Assembly: GCF_009707465.1 (NCBI RefSeq)
Contig: NZ_CP046120.1
Coordinates: 2,323,501-2,387,500 of the forward strand
Reading direction: 5' to 3'
Length of the DNA stretch: 64,000 bases
Source of the DNA: Novosphingobium sp. Gsoil 351
Lineage (GTDB): Bacteria; Pseudomonadota; Alphaproteobacteria; Sphingomonadales; Sphingomonadaceae
How positions within the stretch are numbered: position 1 is the first letter of the stretch; each line of letters opens with the position of its first letter. Under the pieces are notes generated by a model. It saw nothing but the letters and a program-made list of their open reading frames with translations. It was not told the origin of the DNA and did no database searches. This document shows positions 7,178 through 16,300 of the stretch, piece by piece. A program made the position numbers and the translations under genes.

Positions 7178-8953
7178 ATGGAGGGGGAATATCGCATCGG
7201 CTCCTTGATCTTGCGCCCAAGGCGCGGGCTACGCGCGGGTGCGAGCCATTTGTCGCTAGGCGGCCGCGCCCTCGACTTGCTCTCCGCTCTTGCGGAAGCG
7301 AGGGGAGAAATTGTTACCAAGGACGAACTCTTCAACGCGGTTTGGCCGGGTTTGATCGTCGAAGAAAACGCCCTTCAGGCCCAGATCTCCTTTGTAAGGA
7401 AGGCGCTCGGCGCCGAAGCCCGGCGGCTGGTCACGGTTCGCGGCCGCGGCTATCGGCTGGAACTGGACGATTTCGCACAAGCCGAACCAAGCGCAGCGTC
7501 AATTGCCGTGCTCCCTTTCGATTCTCTCGAAAAGGATACGTGCCACGACTATCTGGCCGATGGCCTGGCCGAAGAGCTGATTGCCACACTGTCCGGGGTA
7601 CGCGGCCTCAAAGTCGCTTCGCGCACGTCGAGCTTTGCTTACCGGGGCCAAGCCCGGGACCTTCGCAAGGTTGCGGCGGAGCTGGGTGTCTCTACCCTTC
7701 TCGAGAGCAGTGTGCGTGTAGCGGAGGGGCGGGTACGTATCACTGCACAACTCATCGACGCCACAAACGGGTTCCACCTCTGGGCTCAGTCCTTCGAAAA
7801 GCCGCTCAGTGATTTGCTGGTCATTCAAGAGGAGTTGGCGCGCGAGCTCACCATCGCTCTCCAACGCGAACTGGGGCCACGCATCCCCGACACGAGCGAT
7901 CCAGAGGCCATGCGTCTGTTGTTTGAAGCACGGGCAGCTTCCGCCAAATTGACGCCAGAAGGTCTCGAGTCGGGCGCGAGGCTCGCCAGAGAATCGCTTG
8001 AACGCGATCCAGGATTTGCGAAGGCTTGGGCCTCGCTGGCTGGAACGGTCTACGCAATGGCCAACGTGGGCTTTCTTCCGAAGGCCGGTTTCGCCGAGGC
8101 ACGACGCGCGGCTTCCAAGGCCATTGCACTCGATCCATCGGTTGCCGGTGCATACGAGATAGTGGCTCTTGTCGACGCAGCAATGGGACGCTTCATGAGC
8201 GCCATCGAGCAGATGGAGCGAGCGTTGGCGGTCGACTTCGAGGATGGAGCGGTCGCCGACGGCGCGATCATCAACCTGTTCGTCCCGCTGGGCTATCGCA
8301 CTCACGCAAGGTACCTTGCCGATAGACTCGTCCGCATCGCACCGGCTCGACCAAGGCCTTATCTTGCGCGGGCGCTTTGTGCCGCAGATATCGATGAGAC
8401 CGAATACTACCTTGAGCTGGCATTGGCTCGGGGCCAGCCGGAAGCCCGCCCGCCAGTAGAGATCATGCGATTTGAAATCGCGCTGGCACGGCGACGCTTC
8501 CCCGAGGCGGCGGCAGCTCTCACGACCTGGGCCGAACGAGAGCTGAAGGTCCGCGGCGCCGGACTGGCCATGAACGACGCTGTTCTGGCCATGCAAGAGA
8601 GTGACCGCAGTGGAGGTGCGGCGAAGGTGGCTGATCTGGTGTTGGCCGCAGACCGCGCGGGAACGCTCTGGGCTCATCCCGGAACGCCCGGCTTGCTGCT
8701 TACGATGCAGGAGCGGCTCGGTGATCGAGAAGGGGCATACGTGACGGCGCACCGTCTTGTCGAACACTGGCACCAGTCCGGGCGAATGCCGACGGGGAGC
8801 ATTACGAGCCTTTTGATCGGGGACCTCGCAGATTTTCGGCGCGACACGCGCTTTCAGACCATTGTGGAAGGCCTCGGTCTGATCCCTTGCTGGACCGTGC
8901 ATGGACCACCGGAAGGTCATCGCATGGATAACGGTAGGCTCATCGTATTGTAG
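7178..8953 (+). CDS. Winged-helix transcriptional regulator with TolB/FlgO-like and TPR domains
   Basis: A 591-residue protein with three parts. Residues 5-95 form an OmpR/PhoB-type winged helix (ALDLLSALAEARGEIVTKDELFNAVWP, ending VRGRGYRL). Residues 105-225 resemble the TolB/FlgO-like domain common in CadC-like and adenylate-cyclase-like regulators (SIAVLPFDSL, YLADGLAEELIATLS, TLLESSVR). The remainder is helical and alanine-rich and fits TPR repeats. No transmembrane segment is seen, so it is probably cytoplasmic. There is no receiver domain and no partner kinase nearby. It is divergent from the urcA-like gene with 137 bases between, which suggests local regulation. Confidence 0.75.
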   Translation: MEGEYRIGSLILRPRRGLRAGASHLSLGGRALDLLSALAEARGEIVTKDELFNAVWPGLIVEENALQAQISFVRKALGAEARRLVTVRGRGYRLELDDFAQAEPSAASIAVLPFDSLEKDTCHDYLADGLAEELIATLSGVRGLKVASRTSSFAYRGQARDLRKVAAELGVSTLLESSVRVAEGRVRITAQLIDATNGFHLWAQSFEKPLSDLLVIQEELARELTIALQRELGPRIPDTSDPEAMRLLFEARAASAKLTPEGLESGARLARESLERDPGFAKAWASLAGTVYAMANVGFLPKAGFAEARRAASKAIALDPSVAGAYEIVALVDAAMGRFMSAIEQMERALAVDFEDGAVADGAIINLFVPLGYRTHARYLADRLVRIAPARPRPYLARALCAADIDETEYYLELALARGQPEARPPVEIMRFEIALARRRFPEAAAALTTWAERELKVRGAGLAMNDAVLAMQESDRSGGAAKVADLVLAADRAGTLWAHPGTPGLLLTMQERLGDREGAYVTAHRLVEHWHQSGRMPTGSITSLLIGDLADFRRDTRFQTIVEGLGLIPCWTVHGPPEGHRMDNGRLIVL

Positions 8954-9382
8954 CACCGTTGGGCGAGACAGCGCTCAACGGCAGGTGCTGCCCGACTAAC
9001 CCGTCTCGCCGCAATGGAACCCTGCACTACGCGGCGGCGCCTCATAAGTGCGGGGTAGAAACCATCCGATTTGCTGCTCCAATTGCGGAATATCTGTGGC
9101 TAGGTCTCGAATGAATGTCGGTGCAATCCATGCGCATTTTTTCGCCTCTGCTGATTGTTAGGTCGCGGAGCGCATCGCGCGCCCTGGAATTGATCGCCCG
9201 GCGCCATCTGCTCGCTAAACACTTCTATGCTGCACCGACTCGTAAGTTGGCCTGCAGATGTCCGTGAATTGCGAAGCGAAACCGCCCTTGCCGCTATCGG
9301 CCCCTTTTCTGCTCTTGATCGGGGCTCATCGATTGAGCCCGTTTGCGCAATCGGTTTTATATGAAGCGGGAGGGGCGGGGCC
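8954..9382. other. Intergenic region with a hairpin after the regulator gene
   Basis: No credible gene in about 430 bases. CCGTTG at 8956-8961 can pair with CAACGG at 8976-8981 just after the regulator stop codon, with partial GCG/CGC pairing inside. Without a T run it is at best a weak terminator. Nothing else stands out. Confidence 0.35.
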
Positions 9383-9643
9383 TCAGCCGTCGCCGGTGGC
9401 TGCAAGCAGGTCCAGGAAATTGCGCGCGGCCTCGCGGTCCCCTGCATCCTTGAACGCCACGTCCAGGTCCGGTGCCGACCCTAACATATGCAGCAGCGCC
9501 CACAGCGCAAAGCGATGGCCGCGATCAGTCGCGAGCCAGAAGTCGACCTCGATACGCTCGATACCGGCGATCTGCGCGCTTGGCGGCACTTGCCACATGT
9601 CGGTCGTGCCGAAGTAGCGGAAGAGGAGGTCGTCCAGGTCCAT
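9383..9643 (-). CDS. Sphingomonad-type small protein, copy B (paralogue of 4866-5126)
   Basis: An 86-residue soluble protein starting MDLDDLLFRYFGTTDMWQV and ending with an acidic helical tail (DREAARNFLDLL). It is about 62 percent identical to the product at 4866-5126, conserved along the whole length, so both are or were real genes under selection. The ATG at 9643 is the only start that fits the alignment. No named domain is recognised. The two copies sit about 4.3 kb apart on the same strand with unrelated genes between, which points to an old duplication or to separate acquisition rather than a recent tandem copy. Confidence 0.65.
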   Translation of the reverse strand: MDLDDLLFRYFGTTDMWQVPPSAQIAGIERIEVDFWLATDRGHRFALWALLHMLGSAPDLDVAFKDAGDREAARNFLDLLAATGDG

Positions 9644-9794
9644 GCGATCAGTTTAGCCGACGCTCGCTTGAGTGGGAATGCGTTGAGATTATGGCCATTG
9701 ATCGGGTCCTGAATGGTGCCGATGGCGTACGGTCAGCCATCCGATCGTCATGACGCACAAGGCTTCCGGCTCGCGAGAAACGGCAGCCGGATCG

Positions 9795-10247
9795 TTAAAA
9801 ATCTATGCCACCACTCAGTTCATTGGCTTCTGCTTCGGGAGGCGCCAATGTGAAGGATGTCCGCGCGGGGTGCGCCGCCTGTGAGAGAGTCGTATTGTCG
9901 AGAACGGCCATGAAAGCGGCAAGGGCGTCCGCGAGATAGCCACTTGTGCCGCAGTCGAAGCGTATAGCGCAGCGGCCACAGTCGGCGAGCTGCATGCCCG
10001 GCTCCATTGCTCGAACCACTTCGCCCACAGTAATCGTGTCGGGTGGGCGAGCCAGGTCGACGCCGCCGCCCCGACCGCGACGGCTGCGGACGAACCCGTG
10101 ACGTGCGAGGCGCTGAGCAACCTTTGCCACGTGATTGTAGGAAAGCCGCTGGTCGGCTGCGAACACGGGGAGAGACACCGCGCCGCCCTTGCGCGCCAGC
10201 ACAATCAGCAAGCGCAATCCGAAGTCCGTTTGTTGGGTGAGCTGCAT
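9795..10247 (-). CDS. Rrf2 family transcriptional regulator, NsrR-like
   Basis: A 150-residue regulator starting MQLTQQTDFGLRLLIVLA, the usual Rrf2 N-terminus, so ATG 10247 is preferred over the longer frame to 10316. The wing motif SRRGRGGGVDLARPPDTITVGEVV follows. Cysteines at about 90, 93 and 99 (CGRC, then FDC) are in the position of the Fe-S ligands of NsrR and IscR, although the spacing C-x2-C-x5-C is tighter than in the E. coli proteins. It is divergent from a globin gene, so NO sensing through an Fe-S cluster and repression of the globin genes is likely. The family is clear; the NO ligand is inferred from context. Confidence 0.8.
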   Translation of the reverse strand: MQLTQQTDFGLRLLIVLARKGGAVSLPVFAADQRLSYNHVAKVAQRLARHGFVRSRRGRGGGVDLARPPDTITVGEVVRAMEPGMQLADCGRCAIRFDCGTSGYLADALAAFMAVLDNTTLSQAAHPARTSFTLAPPEAEANELSGGIDF

Positions 10248-10294
10248 GCAATCGCAGATGTGCATTTTTGCATTGCACGAATCAAGCACTGCTA

Positions 10295-10314
10295 ATACCG
10301 GTATCTTGGATACC
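10295..10314. promoter_or_regulatory. Candidate Rrf2/NsrR operator upstream of the globin gene
   Basis: GGTATCTTGGATACC at 10300-10314 is a perfect palindrome with six-base arms around TTG, and it overlaps a second palindrome ATACCGGTAT at 10295-10304. The pair sits between the divergent Rrf2 gene and the globin gene, 18 bases before the globin start. It is immediately followed by the ribosome binding site AAAGGAG (10317-10323). Position and symmetry suggest a repressor site; binding by the adjacent Rrf2 protein is inference. Confidence 0.5.
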
Positions 10315-10331
10315 ACAAAGGAGAACAGTCA

Positions 10332-10781
10332 ATGCGTACCGCCTCTGCCGCTGCCATGGAGATCGTAAAGTCGACCGCGCCCCTGCTGGAGCAGCACGGC
10401 GTGGCCATCACCACTGCGATGTACGCAAGGTTGTTCCAGGACCCTGAGATTGAAGCGATGTTCGATCGCGCAGCTCAGGCGAGCGGCGAGCAGCCCCGGC
10501 GCCTGGCGGGCGCTATTCTGGCCTATGCCAAGAACATCGACAAGCTCGCCAACCTGAATACGGCCGTCCAGCGCATGGTTGCACGCCATGTCGAGACCGG
10601 GGTGAAGCCCGAGCATTACCCGAACGTGGCCAATGCGCTGCTGCCGGCGATCCGGGACGTGTTGAGCGCCGAAGTGGCGACGGACGAGGTCCTAGCCGCA
10701 TGGGGTGAAGCTTACTGGATGCTCGCTGACATTCTGATAGGCGCCGAAGCGCAGGCGTATGAAGATCGGCTGGCCGCCTGA
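10332..10781 (+). CDS. Single-domain globin (flavohaemoglobin-type haem domain without reductase)
   Basis: A 149-residue globin. Hallmarks of the bacterial flavohaemoglobin/Vitreoscilla haemoglobin family are visible: Tyr in TTAMYARLF (B10), the E-helix Gln in SGEQPRRL, and the proximal His in ARHVETGVKPEHYPNV (F8). The FAD/NAD reductase domain is absent, and the length is that of the single-domain proteins. It starts at ATG 10332 with AAAGGAG upstream. Likely roles are NO dioxygenation with an external reductase, or oxygen delivery. It lies next to an NsrR-like regulator and upstream of a truncated haemoglobin, which supports a nitrosative stress role. Confidence 0.8.
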   Translation: MRTASAAAMEIVKSTAPLLEQHGVAITTAMYARLFQDPEIEAMFDRAAQASGEQPRRLAGAILAYAKNIDKLANLNTAVQRMVARHVETGVKPEHYPNVANALLPAIRDVLSAEVATDEVLAAWGEAYWMLADILIGAEAQAYEDRLAA

Positions 10782-10960
10782 TGGGAGCGGAGACCCGGCC
10801 AACGCGCCCAACCCTCACCCAGAGCGCATCGAGCGCCTATGGGCGGTCACGGTAAGCTGGATTCTCTTCGACGCGCGCGGCGCTCAACGCTCGGCCACGA
10901 CTTTTTGCAGCGCTGATTGCCGGTGGCGGAGCCGTCTACTCGCATGGAAAGGTCAACCAC

Positions 10961-11362
10961 TTGGATGGACGGTACACCCTGACTGCGGTTCACATGTCAG
11001 AGGATGACATCGCTGGGCTCCTGCCTGCGTTCTACGCGCGGGTTCGCGCCGACGTCGTACTTGGCCCGATCTTCGAGGGCGGCGTTGACGACTGGCCCCA
11101 CCACCTGGACAAACTGGAGGCGTTCTGGTCCTCGGTGATGCTCAGCAGCGGCCGCTACAAGGGACAGCCGATGGTCGCTCACCTGAAGCATGCCGACCAC
11201 ATGACCCGCGACAACTTTGCGCGCTGGCTCACTCTGTGGAGGCAGACGACCGAGGAGCTGCTTGCGCCAGAGCTGGTAAGGCAGCTTCAGGACAGGGCCC
11301 ACAGGATTGCCGAAAGCCTGCAGCTCGGGGTGCAGTTTCAGCGCGACCGGCTTGTCGCGTGA
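10961..11362 (+). CDS. Group III truncated haemoglobin
   Basis: The 133-residue frame contains a typical group III truncated globin: AFYARVRADVVLGPIF near the N-terminus, then HLDKLEAFWSSVMLSSGRYKG and the proximal His region AHLKHADHM. Two starts are possible, ATG 10961 (MDGRYTLTAV) and ATG 10994 (MSEDDIAGLLPAF); the latter matches the usual N-terminus better. It follows the single-domain globin by about 180-210 bases and overlaps the DUF1971 gene by four bases. Group III proteins are often found with NO or nitrate metabolism; the exact chemistry is unknown. Confidence 0.8.
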   Translation: MDGRYTLTAVHMSEDDIAGLLPAFYARVRADVVLGPIFEGGVDDWPHHLDKLEAFWSSVMLSSGRYKGQPMVAHLKHADHMTRDNFARWLTLWRQTTEELLAPELVRQLQDRAHRIAESLQLGVQFQRDRLVA

Positions 11363-11667
11363 CGAAGCTTCCGCCCGGGCTCCAGAGCTACAAGCGTACG
11401 CAGACCTTCACCGCGGCCACCATTCCGCGGGCACTTCTGAACGATCATTCGACCAAGGATGGCACGTGGGGACTAATCCACGTCGAGAAAGGCGAGCTCT
11501 TGTACGTCGTCACCGATCCCCGACGGCCCGCATCCGAGCAAGTGCTTACTCCGGAAAGTGCGCTAGGCGTCGTGGAGCCAACCATTCTGCACCGCGTCGA
11601 ACCGATCAGCCCCGTCCGTTTCCATTTGGAATTCTTTCGAGGGGAGCCGACGGTGGGTCCTCGGTGA
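11359..11667 (+). CDS. DUF1971 domain protein (TehB N-terminal-like)
   Basis: A 102-residue protein starting at GTG 11359 within the overlap GTGA with the truncated globin gene, so the two are translationally coupled. The sequence (LPPGLQSYKRTQTFTAATIPRALLNDHSTKDGTWG, then VEPTILHRVEPISPVRFHLEFF, each only partly quoted as family signature blocks) fits the DUF1971 small cupin-like domain also found at the N-terminus of some TehB tellurite-resistance proteins. Such genes frequently accompany truncated haemoglobins and NsrR regulators, so a role in the NO response is likely by association. The biochemical role of DUF1971 is not established. Confidence 0.75.
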   Translation: MTKLPPGLQSYKRTQTFTAATIPRALLNDHSTKDGTWGLIHVEKGELLYVVTDPRRPASEQVLTPESALGVVEPTILHRVEPISPVRFHLEFFRGEPTVGPR

Positions 11668-11895
11668 TCACCTGGTGCCCTTCTAAATCGTCGAGGCGTT
11701 GCGCGGAAGGCGAACTCGCGGCTGGAGCAAAGGAGGGGGGCGGTGCCTTCCCAAGGGCAAAAAGGGGAGGTTAGCGGACTGGCAACTCTTAGGTCGGATC
11801 GCTACCAATGCTGCCTCCTCGTTCACGGCTGATCGTGCCAGTGGCGTCCCTAACTCGACGGGAAAGGGCGATTATCGGCGCGACGGCCTGACCAA

Positions 11896-13146
11896 ATGCG
11901 GGTAGAACCCGCGCAGATGCTCACTCGGGTCCGGAACCGTCGCCTCACCGCAGCCGCACTGCTGTTGTATGCGATTTCGCAACCGGCTCGAGCCGAGGAA
12001 CAGCCGGCTGCATTCGATAGCAGAGCAGCCTGGACTTCCTTCGAGCAACTCGTACGCCAGGGTTACGCATACCTCGAGCGTCCCGGCATCGATGGCAATG
12101 CCATTCTTTCGACCTTCGCACCTCGCGCCAAGGCAGCGCGAACCGATGCCGAATTCATCGATGTACTGCAGCTCGTTGCGCACAATTTCGCCGATCCCCA
12201 CTTCGTCGTTGGACCGCTCGATGCGAGCGACTGGGCAGTCATTCCGACCTCGTCGGATATTTTCGCCCACTACGACGGCACGGACTTCCGCGTTGAAGAA
12301 GTGCGCGCCGGGAGCGACGCGTCGAACCAGGGCATTCGGCCCGGTATGACCATCGCAACGATCGCCGGCCGGCCGCTCCGGGCGTCGATCGATGAGATCA
12401 CCGGACGACCCTTCGCGCAACTTACCCCGCCGCAGGTCGACTTCGCGCTCAACACAGCGCTTGCCGGCCATCGCGGCCAGCCCCGGTCGATGGAGTTGAT
12501 CGCGGGGCAAAAGCGCAAGGGGTTCACCCTCGCCGCTACCGCCGAGCAGGCAAAGCGCGTGTCGAGCGGTCCAATGCTCGAGACTGAGCGACGCGGAGAC
12601 TTGGGGATCATCCGCATCAACAATTCTCTGGGCAACAACGGGCTAATCGCTGAATTCGGTAATGCGCTGCATTCGCTAGCAGACACCCGGGTGCTGTTGA
12701 TCGACCTTCGCAACACGCCGAGCGGAGGCAATACGAGCGTTGCGCGTGGCATCATGGGTCATTTCGTGACCCGAGACATGCCATACCAAATGCACGTGAT
12801 CCCCTATGAATCACGCGTCTATGGACCGATCCGCAAGTTCGTCGAGTATGTCGCGCCCTTCGGCGAACACTATTCAGGAAAGATCTATGTGGCCGGCGGT
12901 CACTGGACGGGCAGCATGGGCGAAGGGTTGATGATCGGCTTCGACGCGATCGGCACGACCACGGTCGGGTCCGAACTCGCCCACTTGTTAGGGGCGCTCA
13001 GCAACGAGACTATCGCTGGTTCCAAGGCCAAAGTCGATCTCGGCACAGAGGAACTTTTCACGGTGTCGGGGGGCCTCGCGCCAATTTCCGCCCACGCATC
13101 TACCTTGAGCAGGCCGAACGCAATCAATCGACCGATCCAGTGCTAG
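11896..13146 (+). CDS. S41 family peptidase (C-terminal processing protease-like), secreted
   Basis: A 416-residue protein with an N-terminal signal peptide (NRRLTAAALLLYAISQPARA). A PDZ-like segment is suggested around residues 135-160 (VRAGSDASNQGIRPGMTIATIAG). The peptidase core has the S41 features DLRNTPSGGNT and the nucleophile region GHWTGSMGEGLMIGFDAI, with the serine in TGSMGE where other members have TxSAGE. It probably cleaves peptides in the periplasm. ATG 11896 is the longest start; ATG 11917 (MLTRVRNRR) gives a shorter leader. It is unlinked to its neighbours, with 228 bases before it and a convergent gene after it. Confidence 0.75.
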   Translation: MRVEPAQMLTRVRNRRLTAAALLLYAISQPARAEEQPAAFDSRAAWTSFEQLVRQGYAYLERPGIDGNAILSTFAPRAKAARTDAEFIDVLQLVAHNFADPHFVVGPLDASDWAVIPTSSDIFAHYDGTDFRVEEVRAGSDASNQGIRPGMTIATIAGRPLRASIDEITGRPFAQLTPPQVDFALNTALAGHRGQPRSMELIAGQKRKGFTLAATAEQAKRVSSGPMLETERRGDLGIIRINNSLGNNGLIAEFGNALHSLADTRVLLIDLRNTPSGGNTSVARGIMGHFVTRDMPYQMHVIPYESRVYGPIRKFVEYVAPFGEHYSGKIYVAGGHWTGSMGEGLMIGFDAIGTTTVGSELAHLLGALSNETIAGSKAKVDLGTEELFTVSGGLAPISAHASTLSRPNAINRPIQC

Positions 13147-13351
13147 CGGTGATCGACGCTGATTCTCCGCACTAGTTCTATCCAGGAAAATGGACGACTT
13201 TCATCGCCTGGAACTGGTTTGCTGGAAGCAGGTTGATCATGGCGCGGGGCAAAGTCTCAAAAGGGGCCGGTTTCAGTCCGTCTGCTTTCGGGTAATCATA
13301 CTATGAAAGCCGACCTTGCATCTCGGAGCGTAGCCAAGATCGCGTGATGCG

Positions 13352-16300
13352 CTAATTTGGTCGCCCAGCAGCGAGGTCGAGCACAACCACATCGATCAGT
13401 GCGCGGCGCGCCTCGGTAATTCGGTCGATGAGCATGGTGCGCATTTCGCTGGCACTTTGAGGGGCGGCAAGGCCAAGCGGGTGCGCCTTCAACCGCCGGT
13501 TGGTCGACGACGGCAGATCGCCGAACCACAACACGCAATAGATGCCGCGCTGCTCTGAGCGCCAGTCGATCAAATACTGGACATCGAGCTGACCTGTGGC
13601 CGCATCCCAGACATCGTTGTGCCACTGGCCCTTGACCTCGACCGGCAACTGCATCTTCCCGCGCGCGAAGGCGAGATCGGCGCGCTTGGTCTGCGGCATG
13701 TCCGCCTCGGTAATCCTCTGGATATCGTAGCGTGCGAGTTCCGGGCCGATCATCGCCGCCAGCCGGTCACGGCAACGGTTCTCACCGCGGGGAATACCCG
13801 CATCGGTCCAGAAGTCGACGACCGAGTCGATATCGTCACCAATGAGCTTGAGCTGCGCGACATCCATTTCTTCGCGTATCAGCGCCTTCAAATCTTCGAT
13901 ATTGCCCGGCGGTCCATCGTCTAGGAGTGCGGCGAGATCGCCTGGCGCCAAGGTTGAAAAGTCCTCTTCAGCGCGCTTCTGCCGCTGCTCCGCCGCCATG
14001 TGGCGGATCAATTCGGCGTAACTGTCGTTGGGTCCAGCGACGAGGCGCGCCATCGCCTCTGCCGCCTCGACGCTGGTATCACCTGCAATCCGGTTGATCA
14101 GAGAACGCAGAAAGTCGGTCGCGTCATAGTCGTTAGTGTTGCCAGAACCGGTGCCTTCCAGCACCACATGTGGCCATTGTCCGCGGAATTCGGTGATAAT
14201 CCATTCGGCCTGCGTGACCGAGAGCGGGAGCATGCCGCCGCGCCGTTCGAACTGAAGCCGATTTCGCAAGAACCAAATAAAGTCGGGATACTCCGTGCCG
14301 ATATTGGAGAGATCGGACCGCACCACCTCGAACCGCACCAGCACATCGATCGCCAGCCACGACAGCATGTGGTCGAAATTGCCGAAAACCGCTCCGGCGC
14401 GCGCTTCGGCGACATCGCGCAGCGCATCGAGCGCGCCGCCATAGGTCAGGCAGTCGACCAGTTCTGCCTCGACCGATTCTGGTACAGCGGGAAAAGCTGC
14501 CAGCCATCCGGCGCCAAGCGCAGCACCGGTCCCCTGCCAATCCGGATCGTGGGCGAGCTTGTAGAGCCCCGCGACATGCTCGTTGCCCGCCGTGAGCGCG
14601 GGCTCGATCCAGAGCCGCGCGAACGCCTGGCGTTCCTCGGGCGTCGGGATGACTTCGGCCTCCAGCGCTACCCGCAGTGCCTCTTTCTCCTTGTCGAGAT
14701 TCCAGCCGTAATCGTCATGGCTGAGCAGCAAAGCGGACTGTTTGAGCGGATCGGGCAGATCGGCAATTCCTTTGCCGCCGCGTATTCGCTCATACAAACC
14801 GGCCATGATCGGAAAGCTGAAATTGTAGACCGTCCCGCGCGCGAAACCGTCGGCGATCTCATTGGGTGTGGGCAAATCGGTCCGGTGCAACACGGCCTCG
14901 AAACCGACCAACGCATCGTCGCGCAGATCCGGCCCGATCCATGTCGCCAATCGCTGGCTCGGCGGCAATTCGCTCGGGAGGTCGTGGAACCGGTCGAGAT
15001 AGGCTTGAGCGGAGGGCAGGATCGCCGACAATTTGCCCGCCCGTAGATCGTTGCGGACCTTGTCTAGCTCGCGACGCGCTGTCTCGAACGCTACCTTGCG
15101 CTTGCGCTCCCGTTTGGCAGCTTCGTTTTCCTGCCGGACCTTCCACGCGGGTTTCTTAGGATTTTCGAGCTTGCGCAGGAAATCTGCGAGCGGCTTGTCG
15201 CCGCGCCTGAATTCTTCCGCCGAGGCCCGCACCCCGGGATCGAGGCCATCTGGCCCCCATGCCATGCGCACCAGATCCTGCCAATCTTGGCGCCGATCCG
15301 GATTCTTGTTGTCACCTTGGGCAAGGCGGTCGAGCGCATAAACAATGTCGTCAGACCGCGCCGTGAGTCCGACCAGCCGGCGGTGCAGGTACAGCTCGGT
15401 GACCCACAAACTTTCCTTGCGGCGGTCGTTCGCCAGTACATGTGTCTGGACCGCGCGGCGCAACTCATCCTGTGCCCCCAGTTGCGCGGCAAGCGCCTGC
15501 TGTACGTCGCGGTGATAGCGATGCGCCTGCTCGATTGTCGCGAGCCAACGCCACAACGACGGTGCCTCAGCCGTTCCGATCACCCCTTCATCGATCGCGC
15601 GGATGATTAGACTGGCCACAATGTCGGCGACCTCACCGGCATTCTCCCAATCGCCGTCGTGCAGCAACTCGGCATGTTCGGCGATCAGGTCGAGCACTCC
15701 GACCAGCCTCTTCGACGGGATGGCGTGGATCAGCCGATCATAGCTGCGCACCGTATGGGCCCGCCGACCCTCGCGGCGCGGAAGCGGGCAGCTAGTCACC
15801 CCCATTTCGGCGAACAAGGTCGCTACAATCAGCTCGTCCGAAACGTCGGCATCGATATGCTGAATTAGTTGGCGCGCGAGGCGAGGTGCGTCGTCGCCGC
15901 CCTGATTGGTGAGCTCTCCGATCGTACCTCGCCACCAGGCTCGATCGCGGTGCGGCAACAAGGCGTCTGCCGCGTCGTCGCGTTCGCGATAGAAGCGCCC
16001 CGGCGAGAGGACGATCGCTTCCAATGTATCGGCGAGCTCGGCAGCAAGCGGCGTGCCCTCTAGCCCTTCGATCAGTAGTGAGCGGAGGTGTGCGCTGCTT
16101 GCTGCCGAAGTGATGATCGCGTCGATCTTGGGCTTGAGGGCGGGGATCATCAGCCCCGCGGCAGTCTTGCTGTCCCAGTCCGCCGCGCGGAAATAGGGAT
16201 CATCCTCGGCTAGATTGCACAGCTCTTCAAACAGAACGTCTGCGAAATGCGGGGTCAGCGCGGCGGTTTCACCGTAGCGCAACACACCATATGGGTCTTC

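Noticed and set aside
7499..8956. 485-residue minus-strand frame opposite the winged-helix/TPR regulator
   Set aside because: It mirrors a clear regulator gene in high-GC DNA; its own translation has no domain and is rich in R, S and C.
9100..9447. 115-residue minus-strand frame
   Set aside because: Overlaps the start of the paralogue gene in another frame; proline- and arginine-rich with no motif.
13147..13351. Second copy of the tRNA-Leu 3' end as the left attachment site
   Set aside because: I compared this region and others on the left with TGGTGCGGTCGAG and its flanks and saw no match, so no att pair is claimed.
14000..15046. 348-residue plus-strand frame inside the STAND gene
   Set aside because: No domain and typical shadow composition; the minus-strand frame is continuous for over 4 kb.
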